Below, piece by piece: positions 6,503 through 7,642 of a stretch of DNA of 7,642 bases. Origin of the DNA: Campylobacteraceae bacterium (GTDB lineage: Bacteria; Campylobacterota; Campylobacteria; Campylobacterales; Sulfurospirillaceae); contig JALVAU010000276.1 of the NCBI GenBank assembly GCA_027011025.1, positions 1 to 7,642 of the forward strand. Direction: 5' to 3'. Each line of letters begins with the position of its first letter. The first letter of the stretch is position 1. The notes beneath the pieces are model-generated. The model had not been told where the DNA came from, did no database searches, and was given only the letters and a program-made list of their open reading frames with translations. The position numbers were made by a program, and so were the translations under genes.

Positions 6503-7642
6503 TTGAAATATATCAAAATACTCTACGGAATTATTTTTATACTTTCCGTATATTTCACCACATATAAGAGTAATATAGCAGAGTATTTTGATTATAAATT
6601 TTTTGATATAGGCAGTATCCTAGTAAGCAATGATGAAAAAAAAATAGACTCTTCAGTCATTGTTGTAGATATAGATGAGAAAAGCTTAAGATACCTAGGT
6701 CAGTGGCCTTGGTCAAGATTGATTTTGGCAAAGCTTATGGAAAATATCCTAAGTGCAAAACCAACAAATATCGGTATGGATATAATCTTTCCCGAGAGAG
6801 ACAAAACATCACTCATAGAAATATCAAGATTTTTTAAAAATTACTATTCTCAAGAGATAAAGATATCTGGTGCCAATAAACAGATGTATGACAATGACAA
6901 AGTATTTGCAGATGCCATAAAAAATGCTCAAGTAACAATGCCTGTATATATGACAAATAAAATCAATAGAAAATGCTACATCCCTGAAAAAAACAGACAC
7001 AAACCTCAGAAGATTGATACAATGTATACTTCTGCTTATATGTTGTGTAATCTTGATATTTTACAGAAAAATAGTTCAAATATCGGTTTTATAAATGCTC
7101 AAGAAGACAAAGATGGAATACTCAGAAGAGTTCCTGCATTTATCAAATATAAAAATTACTATATTCCATCGTTTGCTTTAGCAAACCTTATGAATATAGA
7201 CAATATTAAGGTGAGCAATAATTTGATATCCATACTTGGTCATAATTTCAAAACAGATAAAAATTCAAATATTTTACTTAATTTTTACGACAAACAAACA
7301 TATCAACATATATCAGCCGTAGATATACTGTCAAACAACTTTGATAAAAAAAGACTATTAGGAAAATTTGTACTTATTGGCACTACCGCAGTAGGACTGC
7401 ATGATAGATATGTAGCTACTTCAGGAGACATTATCCCCGGTATCTATGTACATGCTACCATAATAGACAATATATTGCACGATTCGACTATATACCAACC
7501 AAGATATTTAAAGTCTTTAAATTATATAATTGCTTTTTTTCTATCTTTAACTCTTTTAATTCTAATTTATAAGAAATTCTATATGTCTTTTATATTACTG
7601 TTTTTAGGTCCAACGATACTATATCTTGCACTAGGACTTTTT
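6503..7642 (+). CDS. CHASE2-domain membrane sensor protein, 5' part (3' end outside window)
   Basis: The frame is open for 380 codons to the window edge. A TTG at 6503 is the only sensible start: an in-frame TAA lies at 6494-6496 and the first in-frame ATG (codon 79) would cut into the domain. AAAGAAG at 6487-6493 is a weak ribosome site. Residues 4-20 form a membrane segment. The extracytoplasmic CHASE2 sensor follows, with VIVVDIDEKSL (52-62), GQWPWSR (66-72), a GMDIIFPERD stretch (about 91-100), a VLIGTTAVGLHDRY stretch (about 286-299) and GIYVHA (313-318). Two more membrane segments are visible at about 339-356 and 361-380. CHASE2 proteins typically have three such helices and then a cytoplasmic adenylate/guanylate cyclase, GGDEF, histidine kinase or Ser/Thr kinase domain. 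That output lies beyond the window and cannot be named. It is the third gene of the fecR-like unit. Confidence 0.88.
   Translation, partial: MKYIKILYGIIFILSVYFTTYKSNIAEYFDYKFFDIGSILVSNDEKKIDSSVIVVDIDEKSLRYLGQWPWSRLILAKLMENILSAKPTNIGMDIIFPERDKTSLIEISRFFKNYYSQEIKISGANKQMYDNDKVFADAIKNAQVTMPVYMTNKINRKCYIPEKNRHKPQKIDTMYTSAYMLCNLDILQKNSSNIGFINAQEDKDGILRRVPAFIKYKNYYIPSFALANLMNIDNIKVSNNLISILGHNFKTDKNSNILLNFYDKQTYQHISAVDILSNNFDKKRLLGKFVLIGTTAVGLHDRYVATSGDIIPGIYVHATIIDNILHDSTIYQPRYLKSLNYIIAFFLSLTLLILIYKKFYMSFILLFLGPTILYLALGLF

Overview
The window is AT-rich (roughly one third G+C by eye) chromosomal DNA. The gene content and order point to a member of the Campylobacterota (formerly Epsilonproteobacteria). 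A Sulfurimonas- or Arcobacter-like free-living relative is a reasonable guess, but the sequence does not settle the genus. The main clue is the block fabG-gpmI divergent from mraY-murD; from memory, the same four genes sit together in Campylobacter jejuni. The A/T-rich promoters with a recognisable -10 box and no clear -35 box also fit that group.

Positions 1-2001 (minus strand) carry the first 164 codons of fabG (fatty-acid synthesis), cut by the window edge, preceded on that strand by complete gpmI (cofactor-independent phosphoglycerate mutase). A 79-bp gap separates gpmI from the divergent pair mraY-murD (2081-4332, plus strand). These two genes overlap by 4 bp and encode consecutive peptidoglycan-precursor steps: lipid I synthesis at the membrane and D-Glu addition in the cytoplasm. 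The -10 boxes of the two directions appear to overlap each other in the gap. An exodeoxyribonuclease III/AP endonuclease gene (4351-5124, minus) converges on murD with an 18-bp gap.

Positions 5125-5463 form the only long stretch without an intact gene. It holds several small inverted repeats and short, broken reading frames on the minus strand that may be the wreck of an older gene; I cannot identify it.

Positions 5464 to the right edge (plus strand) hold a tightly packed three-gene unit: a small secreted FecR-domain protein, an OmpA-like peptidoglycan-binding protein, and a CHASE2-domain membrane sensor that starts with TTG and runs off the window before its output domain. This is the accessory part of the window and the best candidate for an under-described system. 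It looks like a cell-envelope sensing module in which two periplasmic proteins could feed a transmembrane signalling protein. The rest is conserved core metabolism, wall synthesis and DNA repair.
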